Of a DNA stretch of 64,000 nt, positions 61,561-64,000 are shown piece by piece; position 1 is the first letter of the stretch; each line of letters starts with the position of its first letter. This DNA is from Streptomyces sp. CA-278952 (GTDB taxonomy: Bacteria; Actinomycetota; Actinomycetes; Streptomycetales; Streptomycetaceae), in the NCBI RefSeq assembly GCF_028747205.1, contig NZ_CP112880.1, positions 5,642,001 through 5,706,000 on the forward strand, given 5' to 3'. The translations under genes were made by a program, and so were the position numbers. The notes beneath the pieces are model-generated. The model did not search any database, had not been told where the DNA came from, and worked only from the letters and a program-made list of their open reading frames with translations.

Positions 61561-63012
61561 CTACGCCGGGTGCGCGCCGCCGAAGGCCCCGGGGTGGATC
61601 TGGTCCCGGGTGGCCGCGTACTGCTGACGCACCGCGCCGCCGACCGCCAACTCGTCACCGGGCTCCAGCACCTGGGCCGCGGCGCCCTGCCAGGCCGGGG
61701 GAGTGCGCGGATCGAGGGAGCCCTGCGAGACCCCGAGCGCCCACGCCGCCTGCCGGGCGGCGCCGATCGCCGCGTACTGGGCGGGCTGCGGCACCACGAC
61801 CTGGGTGCCGAACACCGCCGGAGCCAGGGCCTGCACGGCGGGCAGCTCGGCGGCGGCGCCGAGCAGGAAGACGCGCCGCACCTCCACCCCCCGCCCCCGC
61901 AGTACGTCGAGGGCGTCGGCCAGCGAGCACAGCATCCCCTCGAACGCGGCCCGCGCCAGATGCTCCGGCTTCATCGACTCGCGCCGCAGCCCGCTCAGGG
62001 TGCCCGCGGTGTGCGGGAGCTGCGGGGTGCGCTCGCCCTCCAGATACGGCAGCAGCACCAGCCCGGAGGCGCCCGGCGTCGACTTCAGCGCCAGCGCGGA
62101 CAGCTCCTCCAGCCCCTCCACGCCCAGCATCTCGGCGGTCCCGCGCAGCGCGCGCACGGCATTGGAGAGGTGCACCACCGGCAGGTGCATCCCGGTGGCG
62201 TCGGCGAACGAGGTGATCATCCCGTTCGGGTCGGCGAGCGCCTCGTGGTGCACCGCCATCACGGACCCGGAGGCCCCCAGCGACACCACCGCGTCGCCCA
62301 CCGCGACCCCGAGCCCGAAGGCCGCGGCCATGGTCTCGCCGGTGCCCGCGGAGATCAGCAGCCCTTCCGGGGTCATCCCGGCGGAGTCGGCGGGGCCGAG
62401 CACCTCGGGCAGCCCGGCTGGGTGGCCGAGGGCCAGCTCGACCAGATCGGGCCGGTAGGCGGCGGACCCGGCCGACCAGTAGCCGGTGCCCGAGGCCGCG
62501 CCCCGGTCCGTGGTCCGCCGGGCGGGCCGGCCCAGCAGCTGCCACACGAGCCAGTCGTGCGGCTGGAGCACGGCGGCCACCCGCTGGGCGTTCTCCGGCT
62601 CGGTCCGCGCCAGCCAGCGCAGCTTCGCCACCGGCTGCGCGGCCCCCGGTACGGCCCCGACGGCTTCCGCCCAGGCCTCCCGCCCGCCCAGCGCGTCGAC
62701 GAGGTCGGCCGCGGCGACCTGCGCCCGCCGGTCGTTGCCGAGCAGCGCGGGACGCACGAGGTTGCCCTGCTGGTCCAGCGGCACGAGCCCGTGCTGCTGC
62801 GCGGAGACCCCGATGGCCTGCACGCCTTCGAGCAGCCCACCGGAGGCCGCCTCGCCGAGCGAGAGCAGCCAGGCCTGCGGATCCACCTCGGTGGCCTTGG
62901 CCTCGACCGGATGGGCGGCGTACCCCTCCCGGAGCACGGCGCCCGAGTCCGTGTCACAGACGACGATGTGAGTGAAGGCGGAAGAACTGTCCAACCCCGC
63001 GACTATGCCCAT
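61561..63012 (-). CDS. FGGY-family carbohydrate kinase (xylulokinase-like)
   Basis: 483 residues. N-terminal AGLDSSSAFTHIVVCDTDSG, AIGVSAQQHGLVPLDQQGNL, and in the second half GLLISAGTGETMAAAFGLGV, SLGASGSVMAV, VFLLGAAAELPAVQALAP. The pattern is nearest xylulokinase, but no xylose gene is nearby, so the sugar is uncertain. The ATG at 63012 fits the family start; it has no ribosome site, with CAGAAT 6 bases upstream. Confidence 0.85.
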   Translation of the reverse strand: MGIVAGLDSSSAFTHIVVCDTDSGAVLREGYAAHPVEAKATEVDPQAWLLSLGEAASGGLLEGVQAIGVSAQQHGLVPLDQQGNLVRPALLGNDRRAQVAAADLVDALGGREAWAEAVGAVPGAAQPVAKLRWLARTEPENAQRVAAVLQPHDWLVWQLLGRPARRTTDRGAASGTGYWSAGSAAYRPDLVELALGHPAGLPEVLGPADSAGMTPEGLLISAGTGETMAAAFGLGVAVGDAVVSLGASGSVMAVHHEALADPNGMITSFADATGMHLPVVHLSNAVRALRGTAEMLGVEGLEELSALALKSTPGASGLVLLPYLEGERTPQLPHTAGTLSGLRRESMKPEHLARAAFEGMLCSLADALDVLRGRGVEVRRVFLLGAAAELPAVQALAPAVFGTQVVVPQPAQYAAIGAARQAAWALGVSQGSLDPRTPPAWQGAAAQVLEPGDELAVGGAVRQQYAATRDQIHPGAFGGAHPA

Positions 63013-63078
63013 GGGGAGATTCTGCCGCACCTCGCGTCTTTCCCGTAACCGCCGCCGTACGCGACGAGACCCCGGACC

Positions 63079-63384
63079 CTAGGTGTTGGTGGTCCCCCAG
63101 TCGTCCTCGAAGCCGTTCTGACCGCTGCGGTCCCGCAGCGACCGGACCCGCTCCGCGACGGAGGCGGGCACCTTGTCCCCGACCTTGTCGCTGACCGAGT
63201 GGTATGCCTTGCCCGCGAAGTCCCGCCCGCTGTGCGCGGCGCTCTCGGCGGCGTTGCGCACGGCGGGGTTCTCCGTGAACTGCCGGGCCGACTTCTTCAA
63301 CTGCTCGTAACGCTCGCGCCCGGCTCGCGTGCCGAGCACGTAACCGAGGGCCACTCCGGCGATGAACGTGAGCCGGTACCGCAT
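63079..63384 (-). CDS. YtxH-like small membrane-anchored protein
   Basis: 101 residues. One N-terminal membrane helix (RLTFIAGVALGYVLGTRAGR) leads into a charged amphipathic helix (ERYEQLKKSARQFTENPAV) and a polar tail. The GYVLGTRAGRERYEQL pattern is that of YtxH-domain proteins, often stress-related. The start at 63384 has AAGGGTGG upstream; upstream in-frame residues look non-coding. Confidence 0.75.
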   Translation of the reverse strand: MRYRLTFIAGVALGYVLGTRAGRERYEQLKKSARQFTENPAVRNAAESAAHSGRDFAGKAYHSVSDKVGDKVPASVAERVRSLRDRSGQNGFEDDWGTTNT

Positions 63385-63565
63385 GGCTGCCACCCTTCCT
63401 ACGCTTCGTGCGACGTGTGCAGCCCGCCTACCCGCGACACCCGAGATCACCCCGGGCGATACCGATTGGCGGAGCACCCCCCTGCTTGCGCTAATGTATG
63501 TGTCGCAGCGAACGCGCGCCGCCCGGCAGCCGCCAGGCAGGTACGATTTCGCAGCGACGCAGCAA

Positions 63566-63638
63566 TCCCCTGTAGCTCAATTGGCAGAGCAGCCGGCTGT
63601 TAACCGGCAGGTTACTGGTTCGAGTCCAGTCGGGGGAG
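63566..63638 (+). tRNA. tRNA-Asn (GTT), copy 1
   Basis: 73 bases. Acceptor stem TCCCCTG/CGGGGGA, anticodon stem GCCGG/CCGGC with loop CTGTTAA, T-arm CTGGTTCGAGTCCAG. CCA is not encoded. Confidence 0.97.
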
Positions 63639-63643
63639 CGCGA

Positions 63644-63716
63644 TCCCCTGTAGCTCAATTGGCAGAGCATTCGGCTGTTAACCGGAGGGTTACTGGTTCG
63701 AGTCCAGTCGGGGGAG
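63644..63716 (+). tRNA. tRNA-Asn (GTT), copy 2
   Basis: 73 bases, five bases after copy 1. Differs mainly in the anticodon stem (TTCGG/CCGGA); same acceptor, loop and T-arm. Probably one transcript with copy 1. Confidence 0.97.
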
Positions 63717-63724
63717 CGGAACGG

Positions 63725-63748
63725 AAGAGGGCCCCTCGGGGTCCTCTT
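63725..63748 (+). terminator. Terminator after the tRNA-Asn pair
   Basis: 11-bp stem with one wobble (AAGAGGGCCCC at 63725-63735 with 63738-63748), ending CTCTTT; starts 9 bases after copy 2. Confidence 0.7.
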
Positions 63749-63950
63749 TCGCGTGCCCGGCCGATGCCTTCCCGGAGCCCCCGAGGGGCCCCGGAGCGCC
63801 TCTTTCGGGTCTTCTTGACCTCGCCTGCAACCGGGCAGCACGCAGCGCCGTCCTCAAGATCAGGTGAAGTCGGCCATCCGAAGCGAGAGATCGTATGACC
63901 GGCTATGCTGCGGCAGACGGTGCGCACACTTGTACGCGCCACGCCGAGAC

Positions 63951-64000
63951 GGGGCGGTAGCTCAGCCGGTTAGAGCAGCGGACTCATAATCCGTCGGCCG
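63951..64000 (+). tRNA. tRNA with CAT anticodon (Met or Ile2), 3' end outside window
   Basis: First 50 bases: GGGGCGG acceptor strand, D-arm TAGCTCAGCCGGTTAGAGCA, anticodon arm CGGACTCATAATCCG. CAT is used by Met tRNAs and by lysidine-modified Ile tRNA; the missing 3' half prevents a choice. Confidence 0.85.

Noticed and set aside
59952..62216. 754-residue open frame on the plus strand
   Set aside because: Antisense to the ABC exporter and FGGY kinase genes; His/Arg/Pro-rich shadow.
63566..63716. Attachment site of an integrated element at the tandem tRNA-Asn genes
   Set aside because: Both tRNAs are complete and no integrase or repeated tRNA 3' end flanks a mobile block; ordinary tandem duplication is simpler.
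63491..63942. Protein frames over the tRNA genes (PTGLEPVTLRLTAEC and similar)
   Set aside because: Antisense translation of tRNA-Asn sequence, a well-known annotation artefact.

Overview
The window is a high-GC actinomycete chromosome segment, almost certainly Streptomyces. The evidence is very GC-rich codon usage with many GTG starts, gene families largely confined to streptomycetes (DUF397 proteins, WhiJ-like XRE/DUF5753 regulators, ATP-grasp RiPP clusters), two in-frame TTA codons confined to regulators, and a gene order (leuA, recO, uppS, zur-znuBCA, glyS ... dusB, ppdK ... nirBD ... dgt, dnaG, hrdA, paired ABC exporters) that matches, from memory, one continuous part of the S. coelicolor core (about SCO2528 down to SCO2463). 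I could not run a search to confirm this.

Layout. 0-9.4 kb is core: the end of leuA, a TerB-like protein, recO, a 160-bp inverted-repeat element, uppS, the zinc-uptake operon znuACB followed by zur (with two Zur-box-like sites at znuA), glyS and two small proteins; the second is preceded by a possible 9-codon leader ORF and a hairpin. About 9.5-31.6 kb looks accessory: an imine-reductase-like gene under repeated operators; a WhiJ-type XRE/DUF397 module with a divergent five-gene operon of small proteins; a duplicated DUF397 gene around a broken GntR regulator; a graspetide (omega-ester RiPP) cluster with precursor, ATP-grasp ligase and isoaspartate-methyltransferase-like enzyme, divergent from a TTA-containing regulator and an HD hydrolase; an ECF sigma factor with a DoxX protein; a secreted trypsin-like protease; glutaminase; a TetR/oxidoreductase pair; a SpoIIE-type phosphatase; and an arginine antiporter with arginine deiminase.

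From 31.7 kb the core order resumes: a small membrane protein, dusB, an octanucleotide array, ppdK, an ArsR-like regulator, a VOC protein, a Tat-exported PhoX-like protein, nirBD, a TSUP permease, a class F sortase with its probable substrate, an aminotransferase class IV gene back-to-back with a SoxR-box-controlled FMN reductase, cutA, a gamma-glutamylcyclotransferase, a YdcF-like protein with a repeat-built N-terminus, a sirohydrochlorin chelatase, dgt, a ferredoxin-reductase-like flavoprotein, dnaG, hrdA, a heterodimeric ABC exporter, an FGGY kinase, and tRNA genes (two Asn, then one CAU tRNA cut by the right edge).

Functional links: zinc uptake with its repressor; nitrite reductase with the chelatase that can supply its siroheme; arginine uptake with arginine breakdown; and the self-contained graspetide cluster, which is the most promising candidate for a new natural product. 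Ten ORFs share a -10-like hexamer 6-7 nt before the start codon, so leaderless transcription is a recurring theme. All functions are assigned by eye from protein motifs.
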